From Tausonia pullulans (taxonomy: Eukaryota > Basidiomycota > Tremellomycetes > Cystofilobasidiales > Mrakiaceae), in NCBI GenBank assembly GCA_951802195.1, contig OX637628.1, positions 372,001 to 436,000 on the forward strand: 64,000 bases of DNA, given 5' to 3'. The notes beneath the pieces were generated by a model, which made no database searches, was not told the origin of the DNA, and was given only the letters and a program-made list of their open reading frames with translations. Positions 45,188 to 57,846 of this stretch are shown in pieces (the first letter of the stretch is position 1; every line of letters starts with the position of its first letter). Made by a program: the position numbers and the translations under genes.

Positions 45188-46064
45188 TCAATTGCCCATG
45201 GTATACCGCTTCGTCATGGTTGCGTTCCGGACCTCCTGGATCGCCAGGTCGACCTGATGAGGGATCCGCCACACAACGCACGCACACCCAACACGTCAGC
45301 GCCGTTCGTTCGTCGCTCTCTTCCCCTCTCCTCTCCTCCCCAGAGTAAGCGAGATGGGGAAGGACTCGATTCGACCTACCGTCGTTATCTGATCGAGCAC
45401 GTCGAGCCTCCGCTCTTCGAGGCCCGTCAAACGCCTGTCCCCCACGACGTCTCCCTCTCTCGTCAGCGATCTTCCCCCTCGCTTTCGGAAGCAGGGCGAG
45501 GCCACCGACCGGTCGAGCAGCTCCTTCCGCTTCTCCACGAACCCCCAAGCGTCCACAGGACTCAAGTCGAGGTACACCCCGAGGCCCAGGTCGAGCGCGA
45601 CCAACGAGGGTGGGTTAGGACTGTCGCCGTCGACGTGTTCAAAGCGATGCCGTTACGTCGTCAGTTGCCTTCCCTCGAGCTCTCTCGACGTCTACTCGTG
45701 GAGGAAGACTCGCATGGCAGCCGTCGCAAACACGCCGTGTCCAAGGTCGGTAAGCACCGTCGACGTCGCGTCGCCCGCTTCCCCCTCGCCCTCCGTTGTC
45801 GTCCTCGCGCTCAACTCTTCGAGTCGGGTCGCAAGCGCCTCGCTGGCAGGCCGACGAGAGAACATCAGTCATCCTTGAGCGTTTGTCTCGAGCCAGGGGA
45901 AGGTAGCGAGCGCAAACGCACTACTCCTTCAGCTCCCCCGCGAGCGCGTCGTGCGCCGCTTGCAGCCGGAGGGCCGCCGGTGCGAGGACGTCCCGCGAGA
46001 AGGTCGTGTAGCGCTGGACCTTGGCTTCGGCGAGGGCGGTGGCAGCGACGTGGGAGGAGGACAT
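45188..46064 (-). CDS. UXT: UXT-like prefoldin-fold protein
   Basis: Small alpha-type prefoldin-like subunit; in animals UXT is a member of the URI/R2TP prefoldin-like complex and a transcription cofactor. Exon 1: MSSSHVAATALAEAKVQRYT then FSRDVLAPAALRLQAAHDAL. Exon 2: EALATRLEELSARTTTEGEG and TVLTDLGHGVFATAA, then exon 3: PNPPSLVALDLGLGVYLDLS and PVDAWGFVEKRKELLDR, matching the UXT core (VDLG..F..T.VP....V.LG.G..LEL...EA..F...K...L). Exons 4 and 5 give LTGLEERRLDVLDQITT and VDLAIQEVRNATMTKRYTMG. Two long helices flank a beta hairpin as expected. The intron at 45622-45713 uses a GC donor (GCGAGT). Total near 160 residues. Divergent from the ERT1-type gene. Confidence 0.83.
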
Positions 46065-46795
46065 GCTGTGAGGGCGGGTGGGGTGGGTGGGAGGATGAAC
46101 TCGGTGGGAAAGAGACAGGACGGGCAGCATACATATAGGGAGGAAGGCTGGTGCGCGGCGTGAGATCAGGACCTCGTCTTCTAGTCTGTCCGAACAGGTC
46201 GCTAGCTCGAACGCCAAAAGAGTCGTCAGAGATGCGGAGACTAAACACGACGTATCGAGATTCTTGCAGCATCCCAGGCTGCGGGAGGCAAGTCCGGGGA
46301 TTCCCGGGTGACCGATCGCTTTCCTCAATCACACCGGGAAGACGGACCCCAGTTTCGGCTCTCTTTGAAAGAAAAGACTTCTCGCCGGCCGAGCTCATCT
46401 TTGGGTTAGGCTAAGTCTGGTCGGGAGGATGAGTGCACTGCTCGGGTGATCGATGAACGCGAGAGTATCCTGCGCTGGCTGCACCGCGATCTGTTTAATC
46501 TATCTCTCTGACTTTTTGATTCGTCATTGAGAAAAAAAAATCCTATTTGGATGCATGATCTGTTGGTCCTTCCGTCTCTAGTTGCATGAAAAGAAAATAC
46601 GAGACCACACGAAAGATGACTCGCCTGCGCCCAGGCGATACCTTTCGGCTTCAACGCGAGCCTGGAGTCCCCAAAGCAGCGGACGCGAGACTCGAGAGGC
46701 GACAGACGCGGTTGGCCAACAACCACCACGACTTGCTCTCGACACAATCTTGAATCCCGCATCCTGGCCCTCTCGTCAGCAGCGGCCCTCAACCC
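46065..46795. other. divergent promoter region
   Basis: Shared upstream region of the UXT and ERT1 genes, about 0.7 kb. No supported gene or RNA. Confidence 0.5.
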
Positions 46796-49700
46796 ATGGA
46801 CTACGATCCTTCGACTGCAGCCGTTGCGGCCTCCTTCTCGCCCATCAACGCCGCCCCCGCTGTTCCTGCCGTCTCCTCGGACAGCGGCACCGCGACCACC
46901 AAGAAGCCGCGCAAGCCCAAGGCCAAGAGAGGTGAGCCCTCCGACTCTGAAGACACATGCTGTAGCTCAGAAGCTGAGCCCGCCCTGCTGTCTGTCTCCA
47001 GCGTGCTCCAGCTGCCAGAAAGGTGGGCATTGGTCGACTGCGTCGACTTTCGGTCCAGGCGTCGAAAACTGATCCCCGTTCGCGATCCATCCAGCCCATC
47101 TGACATGCTCGGATGAACGGCCCTGTGTGCGATGTATCAAACGGGGCGAAGACTGCATCGAGGGCGTCAAGAAGAAGGCTCGCTACTTGCTTTCGCCTGA
47201 GGAGCTCGGTGAGTGACGGCTGGCTCCCGTTGTTCAATCTTGTTCCGTATCGTATTTTCATCCGAGCGTGCATCTTGGCCATCAGCGTGAACATGCGACT
47301 TCTCTCACGTGGAGGACACTCCATCTCAGGTCGAACAACGACCACGACTTCGCGCACCCATACTTGCATCGGCGCCGCGGGCCGGTTTCGCTCACCTGAC
47401 TTGGGTCAACTGAACGAGTCTGACGCGTCTGCGTGTCCCCCGCCCTTTGTCTTCCCCTGCCCTCCTCCAGCCGCCGTCAAGCGAGAGGCCGCCCTCAAGC
47501 GCGAGCAGCAGCAGAAAGAAGGCGGGACCAGCGCCCCGAAGCCCAAGCAGCGCAAGCGATCTCATCCAAACAATGAGACCGCTACCGGTGGCGGAGGCGC
47601 ATCGACGTCAGGTGGGAACGGTGGCGCCATGAATCCACCGAGCACGGCAGGCTCCATGTCCTCCTCATCAGACGACCGGCCGGAATCCTCATCCCAGGCT
47701 GAAGCTGCGCTGGTCGGACTGTCTGGATCGGTCGGCCTATACCAGCAACCTCATGTTCCACAGCCGCGTCAGCAGCCGTCTTCATTGAACAATCCATGGG
47801 ACGCACCCAACCAGCAGCGGCCTGATCTCGTCGATCGATCGTCGTCCTATACCACCCATGCACTCCATCAAGTCCCGCAGTGGTCCGATGTCCGGGACCG
47901 GTCCTTCTCGTCCGTTGGCCATCGTCCACCCAGGTCGTCGTTCGCTGAGAGCAGCCTCGGCGACGAGGACGACGAGGGCGGGGACGACGACGATGAGGAA
48001 GGGTCGAAGGCGGCTTCGTCCCGGAGAGGATCGATGCACAGCGGCGTTGATGGGCAACAGCAGCAGCAACGATCACACAGCCAAGGTCTCCCTCCCGTAT
48101 TTGCCTTCTCCCCCTCGGGTTTCACATCCGGCAACACGCCTGGTAACACCTTCGGCCTCACCCCGCCAGCCTCAGGGACCTCTGCTGCCGTTACCGGCGG
48201 CGCGTCCACCTCAACGCCCTTCGCCTTCTCCCCTTCGCTCTACCTCAACTCGCCCGCCTTTGCTGCCGCCGAATCACCTGCCGTCTCGACCGTTCGGCCA
48301 CACTCCTCCGGAGCCGGAGTCAGTCTCTCCTCCTCTTCATCCTCCACCTCGCAACCAGCCAACGGTTCCTCCGTTTCCGTCAACAACTCCAACCCCCTCC
48401 CTTTCCCCTCCTCCTCCTCCTCCCCTCTCCCTCCAAGCCATCCAGCAGCCGTCGCAGCAGCTGCAGCGCTCGCAGCACCCTCCTCACCACCCTGGGTCTG
48501 GGAAGGGGACACCTCGTCGTCCCACGCTGACCCGGCTCGGCCATTCGGACGACAGCCGTCCGCGGATGCTGCTGCCTCCCTCGCCGTTCCTACAGGCGCT
48601 TCCGCAGTAGGCAGTAGCAGCACCAAAGGCAAGGAGCGAGCCGCAGCTCCTTGGTCGGGATCCGAGGGGAGTGGTGGCCAAATAGCGGGGATCATCGACC
48701 AGGACGAGGCGGTGAGGCGGAATCGACAGCTTGCGGCGTTGGAGGGCCAGCTTGAGGGCATCCAGACGCCTGAGGGGCTATGGGCGGCCGGGTCAGGAAG
48801 GACGCATTTGCCAACGACGGGGGTGGAGGGCGGTAGCGGTGGCAGGGGAGGAGGAAGGGCGATGGGGGATGTAGCGCAGCGGGATCAAGATGCAGCACGG
48901 AATGGCGGGAGCGGAGCAGGAGGGAGGGGTAAAGCGACAATGCTGACGGAGGCGGTGCTCCCGCCGGCCCTCAAGCCATATCCTGTGGGTGACTTTTTAC
49001 CTCTTCCAAGGCCAATGTGGACGCTGACAAGTCCCACTACGTAGTATGGCGAGTCTCATCGCCGCCTGATCAACTTTGTCATGGAAAAGTTCGGCGAGGA
49101 AGACGCCTTCCGAGTCATTCACTCGCTCGCCGAGTTTCGGCCTCGAATGCTCACCATGACGTACGTTTAGTTGATTTGCTCTTCTTTTCTAGATTGGCCT
49201 CACACCAGTCCTGATTCTTCTGCCTGCGACTCAGCGCGAATCATTCGGCTGTCGACGAGCTCTTTATCGAGCAGGCCTTCCAACGATCGCTCTCAGATCT
49301 CACACAAACGCTCTTCCCCCTCACGGGCACCCCGACGGCAATCTGGCGACGGACTGGCGAGCTCGTCGCCGTCGGGCCTGAATTCTGCATCCTCACAGAG
49401 TGGACCGAAGCCGAACTTCTGTTTGAGGCGACACCACACCCAGACTCTTCGTCTGGGGCGAATGACCACGGATCCAAGGGCAGCGTTCTCAGTTGGAGGG
49501 GCAAGCACGTCTGGGAGGTCCTTGAGAAGACTTCGTGCGTCCTTCCCTCGCTTTAAAACCTTTTCTTCTCCCCTCGCCTAGCTTCGCTGACCTTCTCGCT
49601 GGCGCGCATCAAGCTACGTCGAGTATCTCGACCGTTACGTGACGCTCGCGTTCGAATCCGTCACTCCGGCGTTCTCCCTGCTCTCGACGCTTGTGACACC

Positions 49701-49942
49701 GCAGGGGAGGGCGGTCAGCTGTTGCGCTTGCTTTTCGATTCGGCGGGATGTGAGTCTCCTGCCAAAGCGAGTGGCATCTTGGCTTCGGTGGGCTGCTGCT
49801 GACGATGGGCATGTTCTGCAGATGTTTGACTTGCCGAGCCTGGTTATTGGGTGAGTTAACCTTGGTTGATATGCTCCGCTCTCATCAAAGGACTGACCAC
49901 TTGTGCAATTCGCGGCCCAGCCAATTCTTGCCATTGCTCTAG
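46796..49942 (+). CDS. ERT1: ERT1/RDS2/AcuK-type Zn2Cys6 activator of gluconeogenesis
   Basis: Nuclear regulator of gluconeogenic and respiratory genes in ascomycetes (ERT1, RDS2, AcuK/AcuM); function inferred by homology. Start [20 protein letters not shown]; a lysine-rich stretch [10 protein letters not shown] joins [27 protein letters not shown] and [18 protein letters not shown], a full six-cysteine cluster over three exons with consistent phases. A long Ser/Pro/Gly/Gln-rich middle (about residues 100-640) follows. After another intron the conserved C-terminal PAS-like region appears: [69 protein letters not shown], then [20 protein letters not shown]. Short terminal exons end [16 protein letters not shown]. 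The zinc cluster and C-terminal region together identify the family. Confidence 0.92.
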
Positions 49943-50468
49943 ATCCTAGCGGGACAGGAGAAGGAGCTGGTGGAAGAGAGAGAAGGGACGAACAAACTGA
50001 TGGAGGCCAGGATTCATCAGATTCGCCATGGGAACTTCTGCTCGTACGAAAGGCCTGTCCATGATTTTTGAGGGACCTTGAAAGAGCGCGCTATAACGAT
50101 CAGAACCTAAGTGGAGGGGGTGGCACTAGGTGTTCGGCTCGCACGCTGCTGCTCGGTCCTAGCCCGCTCCCAAGATGTTTGAACTTCTGAATCTCGTTAA
50201 GAAGCTATCCTTGGGCTAACTGCGCTTTGAGTTCGCATGACATCTCCTTCATAGGAGCACAGACGAGCGAAGAACACGCGACGCTCGCTTAAGGTCCAAG
50301 TGGCTCGCTTGCGGGAGGGAGCACGCATAAAGCATGCGGGGGCGTCACTTCCCTCTCTCTCTCCGTCATACCATCAACCACCTCGACCTGCAGCCCGGGT
50401 CCACACACGCGCTCTCCTTCTCACGCATTCAGGCACACGCACCATAAGCGCCCGACCCTCCCAGCGAT
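49943..50468. other. intergenic, SDS22 promoter
   Basis: About 0.5 kb between two plus-strand genes. No supported feature. Confidence 0.5.
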
Positions 50469-52476
50469 ATGCCCACTCTCTCTGAGTTGCCCAACTCGGA
50501 CGCGACCCCCGCCGGGTCCAGCTCGACGTTCAATCCGACGAGCATCCTCCTTCCAACGCCCACTGGACCGCAAGCAGGCACCACCCCTCAGCCCCAGCAT
50601 CAACCGGAAGAATCGACTTCTTCCTCTATCGACCCATCCTCGTCCAAGCCCAAAGCTCGTCTCGTCGGCCCGGAGATCGTCCAGCTTCCGCCGGACCCAT
50701 ACGCGCTCCAGGACGACGACTCTGATGAAAGTGAGGACGAGCCGGACGACAACGGAGGCGCCAAGATCTTGGGGGAGGATGGACAACCCAAGGAGAGGGA
50801 TATGCTGAGGAAGCTGCCGGACGAGACGGATGTGAGTTCACGGCTTTGTCATTGTTCTCTCTTGCGCGCGCGATTTGAGCCGGAGGACTCCGACACAACG
50901 TGATGGAGCGGTGTGCGGGCGGCGCTCATAGGCAGAGACGGGATGGACCATTCCAATCTTCTTCCTCTCACAACTGAACTCTCACCTTGGCGGAGACGGT
51001 CACGTGAGACGGGGATGGACGAGGGCAGACGCGTCAAAGGAGTCGGTGCCACTGATTGTCTATATTTCACGTCTGGCCTGCGAGTCCTGAGTGGAGCCCT
51101 GGGCTTTCAGCCGTTTGCATTCTCAGCAATCCTCGTGCGTCTGAGAGGAACGCATTCCCTTCAGACCCCCGAACGCGCTCCAAGCGCGTCTATCACCTGT
51201 TCCGCGTCTCGCCTTTACCCTTCCCAGAGACAGATCACTGACTTCTCTCCTATCTCGCGCTTGATAGGACCTTGAGCTCACTCACCTCCAGCTTGAGAAC
51301 GACTCGCTCCTGCCGCTTTCCCTTCCCCGATTCGCCGCCCACCTCAAGCGGCTCTGCCTCCGCCAGAATCGGATCACCGCGCTGGAGCCGGCCGTCTTCG
51401 AGGCACTGACGGAGCTTGAGGAGCTCGACCTGTACGACAACCGTATCGCCGAGCTCCGGGGGTTCGAGAAGTGCACCAAGCTCAAGTCAGTTCTGGCCCG
51501 CGCGCTGGCAACAGCCGGCCACTCGCTCATTTCGTTGTACGATATTTCCGAAACAGGACCCTCGATTTCTCGTACAATCTTCTCCGGACCCTCCTCCCCG
51601 CCTCGTCCTCCACGCCGCCTCTCTCGGCGCTCCCTCAGCTCGAGACCGTCTATTTCATCCAGAACAAGCTCTCCCGAATCGAGGGACTTGATGGTGTCGC
51701 CAATACCCTTCGCTCCCTCGAGCTCGGAGGCAACCGGATCCGCGAGATCAAGGGGATCGAGAAGCTCGTCAATTTGGAGGAGCTTTGGCTGGGGAAGAAC
51801 AAGATCCGCAAGCTTGAGGTGCGAGAAGGCGGCTCGCGACCTGAGAAAAGACCCCCTCCCCCTGCCCCCTCCTGATTCACACACCTGGCTTGCGACAACA
51901 GAACCTCTCGACGCTCAAGAAGCTGAAGATCCTTTCGATCCAATCCAACCGCATCACCGCCTTTGAGAACCTCGAGGGCCTCGGGGACTCGCTCGAGGAG
52001 CTCTACATCTCTCACAACGGTCTCTCCTCGCTCAAGGGCCTCGAGGAGCTCCACAAGCTGAGGGTTCTCGACGTCGGTGCCAACCGCATTGAGAAGATCG
52101 AGGCGCTTGAGAACGCCAAGGGCCTCGAGGAGTTCTGGGTGGGTACCCTCGCCGCCCGCCGCCCACCGCCCTACGAAGTGAGAGGAAGACACTGACCCTA
52201 AACCCTGCCCCACCAGGCCAACAACAACCTCATCCCGAATGTCGGGTCGCTCTCTCACCTCGAGAAGCACGCCGCCCTCGAGACGGTCTACCTCGAGGGC
52301 AACCCGTGCGAGACCAACGACCGCTCTGCCTACAGGCGCAAGGTCGGTCGGCCACCTTCCCCTCCCTCTTCGCATCGAGCATGCTTGGCTGATCGAGAGT
52401 GATATGTTCGGGCGTGCGCTAGGTCATGCTCGCGCTACCCCAGCTTAGGCAGATCGACGCGACGTTCGTCTGTTGA
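50469..52476 (+). CDS. SDS22: SDS22, protein phosphatase 1 regulatory subunit
   Basis: Leucine-rich-repeat regulator of PP1 (PPP1R7), needed for PP1 assembly and mitotic exit. Start MPTLSELPNSDATPAGSSST; an acidic N-terminal extension (LQDDDSDESEDEPDDNGG) precedes the repeats. After a 440-nt intron the 22-residue SDS22-type repeats run without a break: LKRLCLRQNRITALEPAVFE, LEELDLYDNRIAELRGFEKC, LKTLDFSYNLLRTL, LETVYFIQNKLSRIEGLDGV, LRSLELGGNRIREIKGIEKL, LEELWLGKNKIRKLENLSTL, LKILSIQSNRITAFENLEGL, LEELYISHNGLSSLKGLEEL, LRVLDVGANRIEKIEALENA, then the LRR cap LETVYLEGNPCETNDRSAYR and RKVMLALPQLRQIDATFVC. Introns fall inside repeats with matching phases. About 380 residues. Confidence 0.96.
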
Positions 52477-53116
52477 GAAGGATCCGGATCGTCCTGGACC
52501 AAGAGACGACGAGCAACATCCGCTTTCTTTCCCGTGCTGCAGCTGGAGGAAATCGTTGTTTGGGAAAGGAACGAGAGGCCCTCCTTCTTTATATACCCTG
52601 CGTTGCCTCTTTTTTTTTTTGTTCGGCAAGAGGGGAAGTAGATATTCATCCACATTGGACTCGTTGGATAGCTTCGGCTTCAGATGGCCAGGCAGGCCCT
52701 TGCGTCGACGTATTGCTTGGAAGACGGGAGCAAGATGGTTCATAGATCAAAGTCGTGGACAGGGTGGCAGGATCCGGGGAAGCAAGAACGACGGTGCACG
52801 TCTGCCTAAATCAAAATATGCAGTACGGTTGGAGAATGAAATCAACCGACGTAGAAAGAGAGAGTGCGTGCCTTTCGGCGCGCACGAACAGCTAGGGGAG
52901 AGGCGGATCGCCGTGGACAACCGGCTTTGCGCCGTCGCCGCCACCTTCACGTCAACGACGAGAGGAGACCCTGAGAAGGACCCATTGGCCGGACGGCCTG
53001 GTGCGTTGGGAGCGGACAGCAGCGGCCAACCAACCAGCCCCATTGAATAGGGGGAGCAAGGGAGTCCCAAAAGGGAGAGGAAAAGGGAGGAAAAGGAGAT
53101 TGATGACCCCTTCCAA
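52477..53116. other. convergent 3' region
   Basis: About 0.6 kb between the stops of SDS22 (plus) and the arrestin-like gene (minus), with a poly-T run near 52610-52620. No gene supported. Confidence 0.5.
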
Positions 53117-55734
53117 TCAGTAGCTCTCACCAGCTTTCACCAAGCTCGTCCGACGGCCTCCCTCAATCCCAACAGCCGGCAATGATGACGCGGGGGTGCT
53201 CAACCCCTCCGTCGCACAGGACGAAGCACCGCTCAAATGCTCTTGTTCCGCGCTTAGGAAGGCGCTCTGTCGACGGCAACCGCGGAAGGACATGCCTTCC
53301 CAGTCCTCGTCCTCGGGCTGCTCCTCGAGATGAGTCGACCCGCCTCCCCCCTGCTGCTGCTGTTGCTGGCCCGAGCTGGCCGCGACGCCGCCACTGCGCA
53401 GACGACGGATCTCGTCGGCACGGAGGTTGTCCCAGAGCTCGTCGCATTTGCAGCCGACACATCTGTATTATTGAGAGGCAGAGTCAGCGATCCGAATCAG
53501 GAGAGCGGGCAACGGCCGGTCGGGCGAGACTTGAGGTTCACGAGCCATCGGCATAGAAATCCGCCGGCCACCAACTCGCGACAGAATTGAAAAAAGGAGG
53601 AAGGCTGGAGCCAGAGACGAACACATCTGCCGGGAAGTCTGGGTCGTGCGAACACGGTTTGGGGACTGACCCGCTCGGCTTCCATTTGACCGCCCGCTTC
53701 TCGGACTCTGGGACGTCAGGCGAGTAGTTTGGCAAAGCGAGCTAGGATCAAAAGCGGTCGGCTGTCAGCATTGTTGCATGCTCGGAGGGGCTCTTTTCTT
53801 CTCACGTATGGAAGCATACAGCAGCACGAGGCGATGAAAACATTCTTCTTCAGGAGCGTTGCGATCTTGACTGTGGTATCCGTGATGCCCGGGCCAGATT
53901 CGTTGAAGATGACCTCAAAGACGAGCTTGGAGGAGAAACGGAGTGAGGTTTTGGTTCCGTCAAGAGTGGTTGACCTGATCTCGTTGTCGTTCGGCTACGA
54001 TCAAGTACGAGCGTAAGCATACACACGGGCAGCGCAGGCGCACGCGAGCAGAAGCAAGACTCACTAGCCGCCCGACCTTGTTCCACGTCCAAAATTCCCC
54101 AGTCCTTTGTCCCGCTACAATCAAGGGCCCGTTCGGTAAACCCTCGATCTCGCCTCGTCTTGCACGTTCGGCAAAGCCGTCCCGAGCAAAGCCAGTGCGG
54201 GCGCCGTCTTCAACGATGTACCGCCTCGGACCCTTGTGGTCACTGTGATCGCCGTTCGGAGCAACGAGGCGCGTCGTCTGTTGCATGTATGCACGAATAC
54301 CGTAGATGGAGAGGTTCTTGGGGATGGAGTCGATGTCAAACTGGAAGGTGATGGGGGCGCCGACAATGAATTCCTGAAAAGTGGAAGAGAGTAGATCACG
54401 AGTCTGCGAATCAATTGTACACGGGGGAGACTCACATTGGCAGTGATGTTGAGCATCCCTGGTCCGAGGTAGGGAATATGCATTTCAACGAGTTGGTCGA
54501 AACCCAGAGCTGAGAAATATTATTGGGTCAGCAAACTCAAGAGATTACCTAGCCCTCGCGCGGTCGCCACTCACCCGTCTCGTCATCAGCAGAGCCATGC
54601 GGGTTGGTTACGACGCAGACCCCATGTCGAGCGTTAAGATCACCCTTGAAGAACCCCCCAGAGCCCTCCAACACGGCCTTGATCTGGTACTGGACTCGAC
54701 CGAGCGGGGCGTGGTCCGAGACCGGCGAGTCGGCGGGAACGCGGATGGAAAACTCGTAGCTGTGTGGAACAGGTCAGTGACCAGAAGGGCTTCTTTCAGT
54801 CAGGGGGAGAGACAGGCTTACGTGGTGAGGCCCTTGTCTAGATGAAGCCCCTCGTCCACGTGCGAGTGGCGGCGAAGGAGCCCGAGGCCACCAACACTCC
54901 CGCAGGCGGCATGTGATTGACCCCCGTCGACGTAGACCTCGCGCCGGAAGATCTCAGTGTCCTCCCACATACCGTGTGAGCCGGTCGAGAGCCGCTGGGT
55001 GCCGATGAGGCTAACCCTGAGGCCCTGGACGTATCGCGGTTGAGGAGAAGCGACAGTGACGAAACCGTAGACGCGGCCTGGAGGAGCGAGCGAGGACGGA
55101 AATGACGAGACTACGGATCAGCATCTCGAGCGCGCTGCGATTTTGAGATTGGGGGAGAAGAAAGACGGGAAAGAGAGACGGAGATAAGGGAAGACAGTGA
55201 GTTGTCTGCCAAGGGAGATGACACCGAATGACGGCGAGACACGTTTCTCCCCTCCCGCTTTCCTTGCTGATGGAGAGACCTCGAACGTGGAACTTAGCGA
55301 GCGCGGAACGCACCATCCTTGCCGGGCTCTTCCGCCGAATGTGTTAATGGCCACGGGTCGAGCGAGGGGCGCCACCGCTGGCCAGGAGGGCGGATGAAGA
55401 CGAGGGATTCGGCGAGAATGAGGGAGATGGCTGACTTGGTGAGGGAAAGACTGGCGACCGACTGGAGGAGATGCGGGAGGTGGCCGTGCGAGGGCGGGTG
55501 CAGCATGTCGCCGAGAGGCCAGATCGGCGCAATTGCGTCTTCGCCAGATGAACTCGACGTCCGCGTCACGGGTAAAAGCTGAGAGTCCTTGGGAGATGGG
55601 GACAGGTCTGCAGGGGAGTACGAGGGAGGTGCGACATCCCCGTCCTCGAGCCAGAGGTCATGAAATGCCGTCCCGCGGAGGTCGGACGGGTCTCGTACGA
55701 TGGAGCCGCAGTGGGTCTGGCGCTGGAGGACCAT
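53117..55734 (-). CDS. arrestin-like (alpha-arrestin) protein
   Basis: Adaptor with an arrestin fold; fungal members usually bring ubiquitin ligases to plasma-membrane transporters, which is inference here. The N-terminal extension MVLQRQTHCGSIVRDPSDLR leads to the first beta strands ISLILAESLVFIRPPGQ, then after an intron GRVYGFVTVASPQPRYVQGL followed by RVSLIG. Arrestin core strands: GMWEDTEIFRREVYVDGG, LDKGLTTYEFSIRVPADSPV and LGRVQYQIKAVLEG. The second half-fold: FDQLVEMHIPYLGPGMLNIT, PITFQFDIDSIPKNLSIYGI, FSSKLVFEVIFNESGPGITD and VKIATLLKKNVFIASCC. The C-terminal exon has CVGCKCDELWDNLRADEIRR, a Gln/Gly tract and a Ser-rich tail to TSLVKAGESY. No clear PPxY motif was seen, unlike many alpha-arrestins. 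Confidence 0.8.
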
Positions 55735-56695
55735 CGCAAGGGAGGGAGGGCCGTGTGGATGTTAGAGTTGGTGAGCGTGGATGGGCTGGTGAGCAATCGG
55801 CGGTCAGACAAAGGTGCTCAAGAGCAGGGTGGTTAATGTTGTTGGCGGTGGAAACGAGCGAGACGGGATGAAACGAAGAACGGGACGATGGCCGGACGGG
55901 TTCCCTCTCAGGATGACTACTCGCTTGGCCAGGACCAAGAGCTGCGCCTCTCATCGAGTGCCTCCCTTGGCCCCGGGCCGCTAGGTTCTTGCTTTCAAAG
56001 GCAAGAAATGGCGGCATCGAGTCATGTGTTGCTCTGGTAAATGCGTCACCAACGCGCGGGGTCGATGAGCACTAGAGGTTCTGTGACTAAGGAGGATCGG
56101 CGCGACCCGCGCGTGCGTGTGCAACAGCTTGCAGTTGCGTTAAGAATGACTCATGCGGGCGGATGAGACCGTCGACGCAGCCCCCCCGTACTGAAGCCTT
56201 TTTAGGAAAGGCATAAGTACAGGCATGTGCTTCGCATCTTCAGCGCGGCAAAGAAAGGGGGAAGCAGGGAGGATCAGGAGGAGGACGGGAGCAAAGCGAT
56301 ACATCGAGCGAAAATGAGCTGATTTACCCTACCACACCTCCCTCTCTTGTGACTCGATGAATTACTCCGAACCCAAGCAGGTCGGAATCTGAGTGCGGGA
56401 CGTCAACGCTCCGCTTCCACGACCACATGTCCTTGTCCTCGCTTTCTTGCACCTTTAAGCAACATTCTTCACATGGCTGCTGCACACCTCTGAGGTCTCC
56501 GCAAGGCGCAGCCTCTCAGCTGAGTCACTTTTGGTCAGGGCCATTTCCCCGAACCCCGCAGGACCAGCAACTCGCCATGCGTACGCCAGCCCGTAGCACG
56601 TGCGGTTTTTTAAAATCTTCTTACAACCAATTCTCATCCTTCGTCTACCGAATCTATAGAAAGCACAAGCCTGGTCGACCACCAATAGCAAGCTA
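55735..56695. other. intergenic, arrestin-like gene promoter
   Basis: Nearly 1 kb with only short frames of random quality. No RNA gene seen. Confidence 0.5.
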
Positions 56696-57846
56696 TCACT
56701 CAACGGCCCTCCGTTCCTCCGGTGCGTATCCAACGCCGCGCCAGGCGCGAGTCACCCCCCACTTCTCAAGGATGCGTTCGTCGCCGGGCTTGACGAAAAA
56801 GTAGCCTGAGAAACCGAGGCCGTTGGGCCCGACGGTGAGCTTCTTCTCCTCGCCATCGAGCATGACAGCGAGGTGATTGTCGCGCTCGCTGCGGGGGATC
56901 GTGTGGAGGTGCGTCCGAGTGAGGAGGACGTTGTGTGAGTCGCTCGATGTCGGGTGAAGCGCGAGGTGTCGGGCGTAGATTGAGGAGAGCGTGGAGGCCG
57001 GGATGGGCGTCAAGGCGTCGGTGGGGGGAGGGAGGGCCGAGACGAGATGCAGGTAGGGCAAAGGCAGAGACGTGGGCTCTGGAGTCATAGGGGAAAGTGA
57101 ATCAGGAGCTGAGCGGCTGGACGACCCTGGATCTAAGCGAGGCGACTCACCCTGATTACAGCCAGAATAGGTGATTCCGAGCGACTCAACGAGCCGTTGG
57201 ACGGGTGGGACAGGTGCATCGTCTGGGCAAGGTACGAACTGAACATGTCGGTGAGGTTGAGACGCTCCGCTCCGCTTTCCACAGCTGCAAAGGTATAGAA
57301 GGTATAAGCAGCAAGCTTATTAGGCTCCGAGGGATATCCTCACTTATAGAACGCAAAGATATTGCGGTGAGCGTCGCGCCCAAAGGACTCGACGACCTGC
57401 CATGCGATCTGGAGGTCCTGCGGGGCCATCCGCTGGGCCTGGACGGCCCAGTGCTTCGTAGCGAGAACGAATTGCTTCGGGAGGAAGCAGAATCGATTGA
57501 GCTGATCCAGAGGTAGTCAGCCCACATTGAGCCCGCTGACTCATAACGGACAACGACTCACCAAGATGCTATACTTGTCGAGCTCGCCGACGAGTTCCTC
57601 TGGCACAAATGGCGGCTGAAACGGGTCTTTCTTCGGCTTGGACTCGAGGTCTGGGAGCTCCTTGGAGGGAGGGGGCTTCTCGTCCAGAGAGGGAATGATG
57701 TGGATGCTGTCTGAACGTACGGCAGCCGTGTCAGAAGAAGTGCGGCGGGCAGCACCGAAGCGCCCAGTGAGCTCCTGCTCAACGCCAGGCGCGTCGTCTG
57801 CTCCAGGGAAAGGAGGTAGGGACGGAAGAATTACAATCGACGCCAT
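56696..57846 (-). CDS. APA2: diadenosine tetraphosphate phosphorylase (ATP adenylyltransferase)
   Basis: Fungal Ap4A phosphorylase of the HIT/GalT superfamily: it splits Ap4A with phosphate into ATP and ADP, controlling a stress-linked dinucleotide. Start MASIVILPSLPPFPGADD at 57846, with an in-frame stop four codons upstream. N-terminal part VEQELTGRFGAARRTSSDTA, then IHIIPSLDEKPPPSKELPD and KKDPFQPPFVPEELVGELDK, joined to LLNKFVLATKHW. The active site reads FYNCGKRSGASQPHRHVQF with the HxH pair (N supplied across an intron). C-terminal part: SSDSHNVLLTRTHLHTIPRS followed by ERDNH, GPNGLGFSGYFFVKPGDERI. It ends YAPEERRAVE. The Apa1-versus-Apa2 choice of symbol is arbitrary; the family is not in doubt. 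Confidence 0.92.

Noticed and set aside
44475-46138. Long open frames (over 350 codons) on both strands across the GMD-UXT spacer and UXT gene
   Set aside because: UXT exons with conserved motifs and matched splice phases explain the region; the long frames are Arg/Pro/Gly-rich shadows of high GC content.
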